NCBI GenBank assembly: GCA_002481545.1
Contig: DLEF01000018.1
Span: forward strand, 23,997-64,460
Origin: Cyanobacteria bacterium UBA7753
Lineage (GTDB): Bacteria > Cyanobacteriota > Vampirovibrionia > Gastranaerophilales > Gastranaerophilaceae
Length of the DNA: 40,464 nucleotides
Reading direction: 5' to 3'
Positions 24,060-31,466 of the stretch are shown piece by piece (the stretch's first letter is position 1; every line of letters starts with the position of its first letter). Position numbers and translations under genes: made by a program. Below the pieces are notes generated by a model. It was given only the letters and a program-made list of their open reading frames with translations. It was not told the DNA's origin and searched no databases.

Positions 24060-24323
24060 TTATTTAGAAGCTTCAAAGCATGCCTTGCAAAGCACTTCTC
24101 TGTCAGGTTTTGGCTTAAAAGGTACCTGTGTCTTTGCTCCGCATTTTGTGCAAACCGCATCGTACATTTTCTTTCTGTTTCTCTGTCTGCGTTTCTTTCT
24201 GCATTCGGGACAGCGTTTAGGCTTGTTTGTTAAACCTTTTTCCGCATAAAATTCTTGTTCTCCTGCCGTAAAAATAAATTTAGCGGAACAGTCCTCACAA
24301 ATAAGTGTTTCATCTTGGTACAT
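24060..24323 (-). CDS. Double zinc-ribbon protein (87 aa)
   Basis: The protein has four CxxC pairs (Cys9/12, 38/41, 58/61, 79/82), enough for two zinc ribbons. The first half (TLICEDCSAKFIFTAGEQEF) is the pattern of the probable zinc-ribbon domain zf-trcl, and the second (CTKCGAKTQVPFKP ... CKACF) is the CxxC-type ribbon often joined to it. The region between is strongly basic (KKRRQRNRKK), which suggests nucleic-acid binding. The exact role is unknown. An AGGAG ribosome binding site precedes the ATG. Confidence 0.85.
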   Translation of the reverse strand: MYQDETLICEDCSAKFIFTAGEQEFYAEKGLTNKPKRCPECRKKRRQRNRKKMYDAVCTKCGAKTQVPFKPKPDREVLCKACFEASK

Positions 24324-24432
24324 CAGCGGTTTCTCCTAATTAATTTATGTCGCAACGGTATTTTTAAAACCATTCTCATTTTAACATTTTTTTTGAATAT
24401 TGCAAACGACAAATATTTAAAATATCTATATT

Positions 24433-25791
24433 TTATTTTACAGGAGAAGACAAATCACTATAAGTTATAGTGCCTATTTTAGCGAAAAATTCTTCTCTGT
24501 TCATTGTTTGCGGTTTTGATGAGGATATGTTTGTATCAAGATAAGTAACCGTATCGTCATTCATTCTTAAAACAGTAACTGCATGTCCTCCGCCACCGGT
24601 ATCTTTTAATCCGATTGATACTATTGTTTTTGTTGTAGGATTGTTGTTGTCAGCTGTTGAAGTCGGTGGAGTAAGTAATTCAGGAAGTTTACTTTTAATT
24701 TCTTCAAAATTATCGGCTCCGCTTGAAACTAATGATGCGGATTTACCTGTCAGGAGCTGAATTGCCTCAATTGGGTCTCCTCCGTCAAGTACATCTTCGG
24801 TGTTCATTGCGGATGAAAAGAAGGACGAATATTGACTAACATCTTGTCCTTTGTTCTTCATCTCAAGTATTTCTGTTCTGAATTTTCCAACAGCAACTTC
24901 AATTGCAAGTACATCTCTGTCACCTTTAGAATATGACTTTTCACCAAAGTCTTTTGAATCTAACTCATCTGCGGATATCGTATATGTTTTGTTCGCTCCC
25001 TTTAGGCTAACGGTTACATTTCCGTTTCCGTCAGCTTTAACAATATCTTTTAGCATTTCTTTTCCTGCATCATTGTTGTTGAGCGCAGTTACGGCAGATA
25101 ACAGCCAACAGTCACCGGTTCCGCCTTGTTTAAATTCTCCGATTTGACCGTTAGCATCGTTAACTTTTTCCAATTTGCCATTATCATTGTATCTGCAGCG
25201 AATACCGTTAAAAGTCATTACTCCGGACTCGTTTATGTCTGTCATACCGTTTAGTTTTATAAAATTTTTATTCTTATCAGACCATCTGACATATTGTTTA
25301 TTTTGTTCATCATAGAATATCTTTCTGTCTTTGCTTATTGCTGTTTCTTTGTAACCCCTTTCTTCAGCAATCGTTTCGTGTTGTGCTTTTTTTTCTGTTG
25401 CAGTATTTGGTTTTTCTGTATCTTTTTGTGTTGGTTCTTCTGTTTTCAATGTTTTTACGAACTCTATAATTCTTGTAAAGAAGGAGTCCCTTGTTTTTTC
25501 ATCATCAATTTTTGACATTGCTTTTGTTAGCTCTGTCTCATTTTTGGCGTTATTTAATTCCTCTTTTGAGATGCTTTTATTTTTATCGATATCAAGAGCC
25601 TGTAATTCTGCAAAGACTTGCTTTGCTTCGTCTGCAGAAAATATTTTGTCGTCACCGGCAACCGCATCAAAAATGCTCATGGCTTTATCTCTCTCATTTT
25701 TCGTCATCCATGTGCTTTTGCGTGCAAGATTATTCTCAAATTCTTTGCGGTTGATGCTGTTATTATTGTCGTTATTAAAATTTACGCCCAC
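24433..25791 (-). CDS. Calpain-like cysteine protease with N-terminal EF-hands
   Basis: The 452-residue protein joins three EF-hand-like loops (NNDNNNSINRKE at 7-18, DAVAGDDKIFSADE at 42-55, DIDKNKSISKEE at 67-78) to a calpain (peptidase C2) domain at about 195-450. The catalytic Cys228 is in QGGTGDCWLLSAV, His403 in GGGGHAVTVL and Asn421 in YLDTN, so the triad is complete. A Lys/Thr-rich linker separates the two parts. The protease is therefore probably calcium-dependent. No signal peptide is visible. The start is a GTG with a TTGGAG ribosome binding site. A full-consensus HLR1 box lies 90 bases upstream. The N-terminus MGVNFN has F but no G after it. Confidence 0.88.
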   Translation of the reverse strand: MGVNFNNDNNNSINRKEFENNLARKSTWMTKNERDKAMSIFDAVAGDDKIFSADEAKQVFAELQALDIDKNKSISKEELNNAKNETELTKAMSKIDDEKTRDSFFTRIIEFVKTLKTEEPTQKDTEKPNTATEKKAQHETIAEERGYKETAISKDRKIFYDEQNKQYVRWSDKNKNFIKLNGMTDINESGVMTFNGIRCRYNDNGKLEKVNDANGQIGEFKQGGTGDCWLLSAVTALNNNDAGKEMLKDIVKADGNGNVTVSLKGANKTYTISADELDSKDFGEKSYSKGDRDVLAIEVAVGKFRTEILEMKNKGQDVSQYSSFFSSAMNTEDVLDGGDPIEAIQLLTGKSASLVSSGADNFEEIKSKLPELLTPPTSTADNNNPTTKTIVSIGLKDTGGGGHAVTVLRMNDDTVTYLDTNISSSKPQTMNREEFFAKIGTITYSDLSSPVK

Positions 25792-25881
25792 AGAAAAAAC
25801 TCCAATATAAGGCTACACTAATTGATACGCATTAATATAACGGCATATTATTTATAAAACTTTAACCTTTTAGCAAATATA

Positions 25882-25899
25882 GTTACATTTAGTTACAAT
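25882..25899 (+). promoter_or_regulatory. HLR1-type box upstream of the calpain-like gene
   Basis: GTTACATT-TA-GTTACAAT fits the HLR1 consensus at every position and has two perfect GTTACA halves. It lies 90 bases from the GTG at 25791 and about 25 bases upstream of a TATAAATAAT stretch (minus strand) that could be the -10, an ordinary distance for an activator. Confidence 0.62.
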
Positions 25900-25911
25900 A
25901 AACTTAAGTTA

Positions 25912-27153
25912 TTAGAGCTTTGACACAGCTTCAACATATTTATCAATGTCTTCATCAGTTATCATCTCTGTTGTTGAAACTAATATTTTGTTGTTATCTA
26001 ATTTTATCCCGCCTAAGATATTTTCTTTCTTAAGTTCGGATAATATTTTGTCAGCGTCTTTTACCTCAATAACAAATTCGTTATAGAAATTTTTGGTTAA
26101 TGTCTTAACTCCGATTTTATTTAACTTATCGGATAATTTATGTGCATTTTGTAAAGACATTGCGCCTGCTTTTCTGAATCCTTCTTCTCCGAGCAAGGTC
26201 AAATACAAATCAGCGCACAGTGCAACAAGTGCTTGGTTAGAGCAGATATTACTTGTCGCTTTTTCACGTCTTATGTGCTGCTCTCTTGTTTGCAGAGTCA
26301 GGGTATAAGCTGTTTTCCCTTCCGCATCGACGGTTTTACCGGCGAGACGTCCCGGAAGTTGGCGCATATATTTTTCTTTGCAAGCCATAAACCCTGCATG
26401 AGGTCCGCCCATAGACATAGGAATCCCTAATGTTTGAATATCTCCGACTACGATATCGGCGTCTTTTGGCGGTTCTATTACAGACAGACTGTCAGGTGTA
26501 GTGCATACTACAAGCAGTGTATCTGTTTGCGGCAGAGCTCTTATCTCTCCGTAGTAATCAGGGTTTTGGATGAGTACGCAGGCATAATCTTTTGTGTCTG
26601 CAGGTATTTCATCAAACCAATCAATCTTTATATCAGCACCCCAAGCATAAGTTTTTACTACCTGTTTGTATTCGGGGTTGAGTTTATTAGATACAAGAGC
26701 TTGATGTTTCCTTGAAATTCTGCAAGTCATTGATATTGCTTCTGCACAAGCGGAACCCCCGTCATATACGGATGCGTTTGCTACGTCCATGCCTGTCAGA
26801 AGGCATATCATGGACTGGTACTCATACATAACCTGAAGTGTTCCTTGTGATATTTCAGGCTGATACGGAGTGTAGGCAGTCAAAAATTCGAACCTTTGTG
26901 CGACCTGTCCGATTGCCGCAGGGACAAACTTGTTATAGCATCCGCCGCCTAAGAAAGAGACGTAATCTCTCTTGTTCTTTTTAGCGAGTGCTCTTACTCT
27001 TTTTTGAGCGTCCATTTCGCTCAATCCGTCTTGCAAGTTTAGTCCTTCCGTTTTAATAGGGATATGTGAAAACAAATCCTCAATTGTATTAAGGTTCATG
27101 CTTTTTAGCATTTCTTGTCTGTCTTTGTCCGTATGTACCGTAAAATTAGCCAT
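25912..27153 (-). CDS. gcvPA: Glycine dehydrogenase (decarboxylating) subunit 1
   Basis: In the split form of the P protein, GcvPA and GcvPB together decarboxylate glycine and pass the aminomethyl group to lipoyl-GcvH. The 413-residue protein starts HTDKDRQEMLKSM and has the subunit-1 landmarks SFLGGGCYNKFVPAAI, TPYQPEISQGTLQVMYEYQ and STNICSNQALVAL-like text (here TSNICSNQALVAL). The pyridoxal-binding lysine is expected in subunit 2, not here. It is slightly shorter than usual (about 440). Its ATG overlaps the gcvH stop codon (TAATG), so translation is coupled. The usual next gene, gcvPB, is absent; the calpain-like gene follows instead. Confidence 0.94.
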   Translation of the reverse strand: MANFTVHTDKDRQEMLKSMNLNTIEDLFSHIPIKTEGLNLQDGLSEMDAQKRVRALAKKNKRDYVSFLGGGCYNKFVPAAIGQVAQRFEFLTAYTPYQPEISQGTLQVMYEYQSMICLLTGMDVANASVYDGGSACAEAISMTCRISRKHQALVSNKLNPEYKQVVKTYAWGADIKIDWFDEIPADTKDYACVLIQNPDYYGEIRALPQTDTLLVVCTTPDSLSVIEPPKDADIVVGDIQTLGIPMSMGGPHAGFMACKEKYMRQLPGRLAGKTVDAEGKTAYTLTLQTREQHIRREKATSNICSNQALVALCADLYLTLLGEEGFRKAGAMSLQNAHKLSDKLNKIGVKTLTKNFYNEFVIEVKDADKILSELKKENILGGIKLDNNKILVSTTEMITDEDIDKYVEAVSKL

Positions 27154-27527
27154 TATTCCACTTCTTCTTTATAATCGTCATATTCCATTAAATCTTTATA
27201 TTCTGCCTCATCAGCGTCTGTATCAACTTTTACAAGCCAAGCTTTGCCGAGAGGATCTTCGTTTAATAATTCAGGTGAAGATATAATATCTTCATTTATC
27301 TCTTTTATTGTTCCTGAGATTGGCATATAAATTTCAGATGCTGCCTTAACTGATTCAACGGTCGCAAAAGTTTCGCCTTTTTTGAAAGTCGCTCCTACTT
27401 CAGGAAGTTCAACAAAGACGATATCGCCTAATTGTTCAACCGCGTAATCTGTCAACCCTATAATGTGTTCTCCGTTCTGTTCCAGAATATATTCATGTGA
27501 TTTACTGCATAACATTCCTTCGCTCAT
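27153..27527 (-). CDS. gcvH: Glycine cleavage system H protein
   Basis: GcvH is the lipoylated shuttle protein of the glycine cleavage system. The 124-residue protein has the lipoyl-lysine loop FATVESVKAASEIYMPISG with Lys61, preceded by the LTDYAVEQLGDIVFVELPEVG hairpin split near residue 38. The length is normal. An AGGAG ribosome binding site precedes the ATG at 27527. It lies 84 bases after gcvT and overlaps gcvPA by one base. Confidence 0.95.
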   Translation of the reverse strand: MSEGMLCSKSHEYILEQNGEHIIGLTDYAVEQLGDIVFVELPEVGATFKKGETFATVESVKAASEIYMPISGTIKEINEDIISSPELLNEDPLGKAWLVKVDTDADEAEYKDLMEYDDYKEEVE

Positions 27528-27611
27528 TCTTATTCTCCTATATTGTCTATACTATTAATTTTTTATAATGGGTTCGTAAAAATGTTCTGTCTTAACCCCT
27601 TATATTTACCT

Positions 27612-28706
27612 TTAATGATTGTGTTTATGGATAAAAGGTCTTTTTACGACTTCCGCATTGTGTAATTTTTCTCTTATCATTATATGTATATTACTTCCGA
27701 CTTTAATTTCAGGCAAGTTTTTTATATAAGCAAGCGCAATATTGTCTCCTCTTGTAGGTGCAATGCCTCCGCTTGTAACCGTTCCTATCTTTTCGTTGTT
27801 GTAATATACATCATAACCGTGTCTTGCAATCCCTCTGTCAGTCATTTTTAGACCGATAAGACGCTTTGTGACACCGTTTTTAAGTTGTTCTTCAATTACG
27901 GCTTTACCGTTATAGTCTTCGGTTTTATCTTTAGGAATTGACCAGGACAGCCCTGCTTCAACAGGAGTTGTGTCTAAATCCAAATCGTTTCCGTACAGTG
28001 GCATAGAGGCTTCCAGTCTTAGAGTATCTCTTGCTCCGAGACCGATTGGTTTAATCCCAAATTCTTTCCCGTATTCAAGAATTTTATCCCACATATACCC
28101 TGCAAATTCGTTCAATAGCAGGATTTCAACTCCGTCTTCTCCCGTATAACCTGTTCTTGAAATCCAAACATTTATATTGAATATTTCATCACGTTTAATA
28201 GAGAAGAACGGCGGTAATTCTTCAATTCCCATTTTCTTCATAATATCTTTGGCTTTAGGACCTTGCAGAGCCAAAAGCGAATAATTATGGGATTGATTTA
28301 TTATTCTTATATCAAACCCCGGTTTGTTGAGAGCCATCCAGTTGATGTCTTCATCCGCGCGGGAGGCATTCACAACAATTAAATATTTGTTATGTTCTAT
28401 ATTATATATGATTAAATCGTCTATTATACCGCCGTCTTTGTTCGTAAGTTGGCAGTATACTGCTTTTTTATCCTTTAAGATTGAAATGTTTTGAGGAACT
28501 ATTTTATTAAGGAAAGGAAGTGCGTCATCTCCTTCTATTACAATTTCACCCATATGTGACACATCAAAAAGCCCCGCATTTTCTCTTACGGTTTTATGTT
28601 CGTCAATGATTGATACATATTGTACGGGCATATCCCATCCCGCAAAGTCAACCATCCTTGCTCCGAGTTTTACGTGTCTGTCGTGTAAAATTGTTTGTTT
28701 AGTCAT
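27612..28706 (-). CDS. gcvT: Glycine cleavage system T protein (aminomethyltransferase)
   Basis: GcvT moves the methylene group from aminomethyl-GcvH to tetrahydrofolate and releases ammonia. The 364-residue protein has the usual opening HVKLGARMVDFAGWDMPVQY, the FDVSHMGEI and CQLTNKDGGIIDDLI motifs, SRTGYTGEDGVEI and the LEASMPLYGNDL segment near the C-terminal half. I start at MTKQTI (28706), which has GGGGGA nine bases upstream, rather than ten codons earlier. Two TTGACA sequences lie in the 28737-28800 leader and could be -35 elements. No glycine riboswitch is visible. Confidence 0.95.
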   Translation of the reverse strand: MTKQTILHDRHVKLGARMVDFAGWDMPVQYVSIIDEHKTVRENAGLFDVSHMGEIVIEGDDALPFLNKIVPQNISILKDKKAVYCQLTNKDGGIIDDLIIYNIEHNKYLIVVNASRADEDINWMALNKPGFDIRIINQSHNYSLLALQGPKAKDIMKKMGIEELPPFFSIKRDEIFNINVWISRTGYTGEDGVEILLLNEFAGYMWDKILEYGKEFGIKPIGLGARDTLRLEASMPLYGNDLDLDTTPVEAGLSWSIPKDKTEDYNGKAVIEEQLKNGVTKRLIGLKMTDRGIARHGYDVYYNNEKIGTVTSGGIAPTRGDNIALAYIKNLPEIKVGSNIHIMIREKLHNAEVVKRPFIHKHNH

Positions 28707-28772
28707 ATCAAAATATCCCCCAAAATAATTGTGCATACAAATCTTATATCTGTCAAGTATAATTAAGCTTTC

Positions 28773-28801
28773 TTGTCAAAAATACTAATCCATGTTTTAA
28801 T
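28773..28801 (+). promoter_or_regulatory. Predicted promoter of the DXS-like gene
   Basis: TTGTCA (28773-28778) and TTTAAT (28796-28801) are 17 bases apart, and the transcript would have a leader of about 27 bases. The element faces away from gcvT. Confidence 0.5.
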
Positions 28802-28835
28802 AAAGACATTGGTTTAGACGATAGGGATATTAGTT

Positions 28836-30770
28836 ATGTTAAAAAAGATTTTATCCGCTATATTTGTAGTGGTTCTCTGCTCGTTTTCGGCAAACGCGGC
28901 AGAATACAAAGTTTTACAAACAGTCAATTCGCCGTCTGATATCAAAAACATGTCTGTAGGGAAGATGAACGACCTTGCACAAGATATCAGAGCTGCAATT
29001 TTAAACAGAGTAAATACTGTAGGCGGGCATTTAGGTCCTGACTTGGGCGTAGTTGAGGCAACAATTGCAATGCATTATGTTTTCAACTCCCCGACTGATA
29101 AATTTATATTTGACGTTTCACACCAGAGTTATCCTCATAAGATGCTCACGGGAAGAAAAGATGCATTTATAAATCCGTTGGCACATCCTGAGATTACGGG
29201 TTACTCAAATCCTAAAGAAAGCCCGCATGATTTCTTTACTTTAGGTCATACGTCAACATCTGTCAGTCTGGCATGCGGTATGGCAAAGGCAAGAGATTTA
29301 AAAGGCGAAAAATACAATGTTATAGCTTTCATCGGCGACGGCTCTTTAACAGGCGGTGAAGCCATGGAAGGTCTTAACAATGCCTCTGTATTAGGTTCAA
29401 ACATTATTATCATTGTTAACGATAACGAAATGTCTATTGCGGAAGACCAGGGCGGTGTTTATAAAAACCTGAAACTTTTAAGAGAGACAAAAGGTCAGGC
29501 TCCAAATAACATATTTAAAGCAATGGGCTTTGACTATTATTACGTAGATAAAGGAAACAGTATCAGACCTTTAATTGACACTTTCCAAAAAGTAAAAGAT
29601 ACAACAAAACCTACCGTTGTTCATATTCATACGTTAAAAGGTAAAGGATATGAACCTGCAGTAGAGAACAAAGAGATGTATCATTATCAAATGGCGGGAT
29701 TTATGAATCAAAAACCCGCAACTGCGCAAGTTCCGCCTGAAACTTATGCTAAGTATACTGCAGATTATCTAATTGCAGCGAAAAATTCAAATCCGACAGT
29801 GGTCGCTATTACGGCAGCGACTCCGTCGGCTACAGGTTTTACTCCTGAATTTAGAACGAGAATGGGTAAAAACTATGTCGATGTAGGTATTGAAGAACAG
29901 CACGCTGTCGGTTTCGCATCAGGTATTGCAACAAACGGCGGAAGACCTGTTTTTGCGGTTTGCAGTTCATTTATTCAAAGAGCTTATGACCAACTTTCAC
30001 AGGATGTAGCTATTAACAACGCTCCTGTTGTTATTTTGGTTACGGGCTACGGAATAGGCGGAAATGATGTCACTCACCTTGGTATATTTGATATTCCTTT
30101 GATTAGCAATATTCCAAACATTGTATACCTTGCTCCTACCAACAAGGAAGAGTATACTGCTGTTTTGAATTGGGCAATTTCTCAAAAGAAACACCCTGTT
30201 GCTATCAGAATCCCACAAGGGGGTATAAAATCATCAGGGGTTATTGATAATACCGATTATTCAAAATTGAATAAGTATAAAATGGTAAATAAAGGCGACA
30301 CTGTAGCAATTATTGCGGCAGGTGATTTCTTTGATTTAGGTCAACAGGTTCAACAAAAATTGAAAGAAAAACTCAATATCAATGCAACATTGATTAACCC
30401 TGTTTATCTTTCGGGTGTTGACTATGAAATGTTGGAAGGCTTAAAGAAAGACCATAAACTCGTTATAACATTGGAAGACGGCGTTCTTGACGGCGGGTTC
30501 GGTGAAAAAATAACGAGATTTTACGGGGATTCCGATATGAAAGTTTTAAACTACGGAGCAAAGAAAGAGTTTACCGACAGAGTTCCGCAGGAAGAACTGT
30601 ATAAACGTTATCACTTGACTGATGATTTGATTTTACAAGATATTGTAGAATTAAAAGAATCTATGATGGGGAAAGCGGAAGAGGCTGTAACAGCTCCGAA
30701 AGAACAGGTGACAGCTCCTGCAAAAACTGCTACCCCTGCTAGAACAAAGAAAAAAGCTAAAAGAAAATAA
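28836..30770 (+). CDS. DXS-type transketolase with a signal peptide
   Basis: The body matches 1-deoxy-D-xylulose-5-phosphate synthase, which joins pyruvate and glyceraldehyde 3-phosphate with thiamine diphosphate. It shows VGGHLGPDLGVVE (His65), DVSHQSYPHKMLTGR (His96), GDGSLTGGEAMEGLNNA with the later NDN (cofactor binding), GIEEQHAVGFASG (Glu353/354) and THLGIFD (His414). Two features are odd. The N-terminus is a clear signal peptide (MLKKILSAIFVVVLCSFSAN, cleavage near ANA-AE, residue 22), and the last 35 residues are a Pro/Ala/Lys tail ending KKKAKRK. The usual RYPRG is RIPQG here, so phosphate binding may differ. It could be an exported paralogue with another substrate. Length 644. Confidence 0.85.
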   Translation: MLKKILSAIFVVVLCSFSANAAEYKVLQTVNSPSDIKNMSVGKMNDLAQDIRAAILNRVNTVGGHLGPDLGVVEATIAMHYVFNSPTDKFIFDVSHQSYPHKMLTGRKDAFINPLAHPEITGYSNPKESPHDFFTLGHTSTSVSLACGMAKARDLKGEKYNVIAFIGDGSLTGGEAMEGLNNASVLGSNIIIIVNDNEMSIAEDQGGVYKNLKLLRETKGQAPNNIFKAMGFDYYYVDKGNSIRPLIDTFQKVKDTTKPTVVHIHTLKGKGYEPAVENKEMYHYQMAGFMNQKPATAQVPPETYAKYTADYLIAAKNSNPTVVAITAATPSATGFTPEFRTRMGKNYVDVGIEEQHAVGFASGIATNGGRPVFAVCSSFIQRAYDQLSQDVAINNAPVVILVTGYGIGGNDVTHLGIFDIPLISNIPNIVYLAPTNKEEYTAVLNWAISQKKHPVAIRIPQGGIKSSGVIDNTDYSKLNKYKMVNKGDTVAIIAAGDFFDLGQQVQQKLKEKLNINATLINPVYLSGVDYEMLEGLKKDHKLVITLEDGVLDGGFGEKITRFYGDSDMKVLNYGAKKEFTDRVPQEELYKRYHLTDDLILQDIVELKESMMGKAEEAVTAPKEQVTAPAKTATPARTKKKAKRK

Positions 30771-30800
30771 GAAAATTATTAGAATATAATAAACTTTTGT

Positions 30801-30847
30801 AAAGATTTTGCTATTAAATTTTATAAAAATAGCAAAATCTTTTTTTA
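30801..30847 (+). terminator. Terminator of the DXS-like gene
   Basis: AAAGATTTTGCTATT and AATAGCAAAATCTTT form a 15-bp stem around a short A/T loop, followed by more T residues. It ends the DXS-like transcript before the next gene at 30884. Confidence 0.88.
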
Positions 30848-30883
30848 TGGTTGTTCTAATAAACAAACCAAAAGGAGACGAAT

Positions 30884-31267
30884 ATGGATTGTATCAACAA
30901 CAATGTTAATTTTAGGGGTTTAAACTATTCTAAAAATACTAAAAGATTATTGGAAGCCAGAGGCGAATGGGGCGAATTTAAAAAAGTAATGCCTGAAATG
31001 GAAAGAAAGGCAAAAAATACTAATATAAGATTTGATGTTCAGCAAGTAAGTCCGTACAGAACAAATTTAAGTTGTGAAATCAAACCAAAAAATACATTGC
31101 TTTCAAACCCTATAACCAGAGCTTTGGGGCTTGCAAAAAAACAGTTTAGCGGAGAGGCTCATTATCCTTTGAATGACCAACGCTCTTCCGAAAACTTGTT
31201 TAGAGGGGTATATCAAGATGCTTATAATGCTCACAGAGATAAAGCAAATTTATCCAGAAAAGCGTAA
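30884..31267 (+). CDS. F-x-G protein of unknown function (127 aa)
   Basis: The protein starts MDCINNNVNFRGLNYSKN, with the F-x-G stretch at residues 10-12. The rest is basic and has no recognised domain, signal peptide or membrane segment: EARGEWGEFKKVMPEMERKA, then NIRFDVQQVSPYRTN and a C-terminus rich in Arg, Asn and Ala. A strong ribosome binding site (AAAAGGAG) precedes the ATG, and a terminator follows at 31293. Its N-terminus resembles the genes at 7819, 8371 and 22024, while the bodies are unrelated by eye. Confidence 0.75.
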   Translation: MDCINNNVNFRGLNYSKNTKRLLEARGEWGEFKKVMPEMERKAKNTNIRFDVQQVSPYRTNLSCEIKPKNTLLSNPITRALGLAKKQFSGEAHYPLNDQRSSENLFRGVYQDAYNAHRDKANLSRKA

Positions 31268-31292
31268 TTAAAAATTTTAAGAAGATTATAAA

Positions 31293-31322
31293 AAGACTCT
31301 GTTTTTTAACAGAGTTTTTTTA
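31293..31322 (+). terminator. Terminator of the small F-x-G gene
   Basis: ACTCTGTT-TTTT-AACAGAGT is an 8-bp stem followed by seven T, an intrinsic terminator 27 bases after the stop codon. Confidence 0.85.
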
Positions 31323-31388
31323 TGTAAATTATTGTGAGGATATGCTTAAAATTTCTGTTAAAATAATGAAAAATCCTTAAACATGATG

Positions 31389-31466
31389 TATAATATAATT
31401 AGATTAAGTCTTAATAAAATTGAGTTGTCGTAACTCAAGACGGGATATTGACGTCGGAGTATGTAA
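31389..31466 (+). promoter_or_regulatory. Promoter and structured leader of the giant surface-protein gene
   Basis: TATAAT (31389-31394) is a good -10 without a clear -35. The leader then forms TTGAGTT-GTCGT-AACTCAA (7-bp stem, 31420-31438) and, next to it, GACG-GGATATTGA-CGTC (4 bp, 31439-31455). The ribosome binding site GGAG (31456-31459) directly follows the second stem, so folding could limit translation. A short ATG-TAA pair (31461-31466) precedes the true ATG at 31467. No known riboswitch class is recognised. Confidence 0.4.

Noticed and set aside
28754..28780. Two TTGACA sequences as a classic promoter for gcvT
   Set aside because: Neither has a good -10 at 16-18 bases; CACAAT is the best at 17, so I did not list a promoter.
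28707..28835. A glycine riboswitch upstream of gcvT
   Set aside because: The shared gap with the DXS-like gene is only about 130 bases and shows no tandem glycine-aptamer landmarks.
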